A DNA stretch of 41,009 nt, taken from Treponema sp. Lineage in GTDB: Bacteria; Spirochaetota; Spirochaetia; Treponematales; Treponemataceae. Within the stretch, counting starts at the first letter, position 1. Each line of letters begins with the position of its first letter. The notes under the pieces were generated by a model. The model saw only the letters and a program-made list of their open reading frames with translations, did no database searches and was not told the DNA's origin. A program made the translations under genes and the position numbers. Below are positions 40,646 through 41,009 of this stretch, piece after piece. The stretch is taken from contig JAFVDR010000004.1 in assembly GCA_017476165.1 (NCBI GenBank), positions 1-41,009 of the forward strand, in the 5' to 3' direction.

Positions 40646-40986
40646 ACTTTCTGTGCCATGCCAACAGTGGCCTCGGTTTTTCCGTTGCGACAGACGGGCT
40701 GCTTTAAGAGTTTGGACTGGTTTTCAAACAGTTTTTCTTCTTTTTCGCTGTCGTCAAGGTAGGCTATGCTTGAGTAATCCTTTGATTTTGTGTCGGTCAG
40801 AGCCTCGATTGCCGCCGCCCGACTTCCCTCAGATTTTGCAAGGGCGGAAAGGACGGAATCGAACTCGCCTGAGGACATTTCTTTTTCTTTAAGGTCGATG
40901 AACTGGAAGGGAACGCGCCGCTCCTTAAAGAAACGCTGGGCCGCCTTGCAGTCAAAGTTTTTGTTTGTGCCGAAGATTTGAATCAT
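40627..40986 (-). CDS. ArsC/Spx/YffB family thioredoxin-fold protein
   Basis: This 119-residue protein has the ArsC-like fold start IQIFGTNKNFDCKAAQRFF with a single active-site cysteine C13, then FIDLKEKEMS, the usual second strand. The C-terminal block KLLKQPVCRNGKTEATVG contains the cis-proline region and a glycine typical of the family. It is probably a YffB-like reductase with glutathione or another thiol; the CxxC pair of Spx is absent (C13 stands alone). Genuine arsenate reduction is not supported by neighbours. The promoter predicts a leaderless mRNA. Confidence 0.88.
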   Translation of the reverse strand: MIQIFGTNKNFDCKAAQRFFKERRVPFQFIDLKEKEMSSGEFDSVLSALAKSEGSRAAAIEALTDTKSKDYSSIAYLDDSEKEEKLFENQSKLLKQPVCRNGKTEATVGMAQKVWETWK

Positions 40987-40992
40987 GGGGAG

Positions 40993-41001
40993 ATTATAGC
41001 A
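40993..41001 (-). promoter_or_regulatory. Extended -10 promoter of the ArsC-like gene, leaderless geometry
   Basis: Read on the minus strand: TGCTATAAT (extended -10 with perfect TATAAT at 40998-40993), then CTCCCC and the ATG at 40986. The -35 region would lie at or beyond the window end. There is no ribosome site. Confidence 0.75.
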
Positions 41002-41009
41002 CGGATGCA

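Noticed and set aside
40627-40986. Calling the ArsC-like gene an arsenate reductase in an arsenic operon with the ArsB-like permease
   Set aside because: The two genes are 37 kb apart with no ArsR nearby, and the active-site pattern fits YffB/Spx-type relatives equally well.

Overview
The window reads as chromosome of a host-associated spirochaete, most likely a Treponema. The evidence is a complete MglBAC glucose/galactose importer whose binding protein has the rearranged topology I recall for T. pallidum MglB-2 (Tp0684), a spirochaete-type long phosphofructokinase, an enzyme I (ptsI) with no PTS permease nearby, a CoA-ligase typical of lipid-scavenging treponemes, and several spirochaetal lipoproteins. 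G+C is moderate and coding density is high. There is one tRNA gene (Val, CAC anticodon), no rRNA, no CRISPR array and no transposase.

Layout. 1-2.9 kb: a sugar ABC operon whose ATPase gene has lost its 5' half; the break sits behind an imperfect inverted duplication and a terminator-like hairpin. 3.1-5.1 kb: an anion permease of the ArsB/SLC13 type converging on a YitT membrane protein. 5.2-8.3 kb: 6-phosphofructokinase, a small lipoprotein and a secreted EEP-fold hydrolase. 8.4-11.7 kb: rex (redox regulator) with two Rex-type operators, followed by serC and serA (serine synthesis), then tRNA-Val. 11.8-14.8 kb: a half-length UvrA2-like protein, a non-coding stretch with a 23-bp tandem repeat, and a metallophosphoesterase. 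14.9-17.9 kb: an RlmL-type methyltransferase, TetR regulator and PrsW-like protease operon, then an orphan gene behind three 17-bp direct repeats. 18-20.3 kb: a cytoplasmic GH3 beta-glucosidase. 20.4-23 kb: metNIQ (methionine import). 23.1-27.7 kb: mglBAC. 27.8-30.8 kb: tyrA and a long-chain acyl-CoA synthetase. 30.8-37.1 kb: a minus-strand housekeeping cluster ychJ-rlmB-ptsI-der-merR-rsm22. 37.1-41 kb: an esterase, a DNA glycosylase, an unrecognised three-gene cassette (36, 259 and 74 aa), a PH-domain protein, a mutY remnant and an ArsC-like protein.

Functional picture. The cell imports hexoses and probably beta-glucosides (mgl, the first ABC operon, GH3), runs glycolysis through the phosphofructokinase, and links redox state (Rex) to serine synthesis from 3-phosphoglycerate. 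It imports methionine and activates fatty acids taken from outside.

The strongest cross-window signal is promoter geometry. Seven genes on both strands have a -10 box only 6 to 9 bases before their start codon and no Shine-Dalgarno sequence, which predicts leaderless mRNAs. Other points worth a second look are the circularly permuted MglB with all ligand residues kept, the 231-residue soluble extension on MglC, the Rex operators, an operator-like dyad on the acyl-CoA synthetase start site, the half-length UvrA2, the mutY remnant and the unrecognised cassette at 38.6-39.9 kb. All calls come from reading the sequence; no database search was run.
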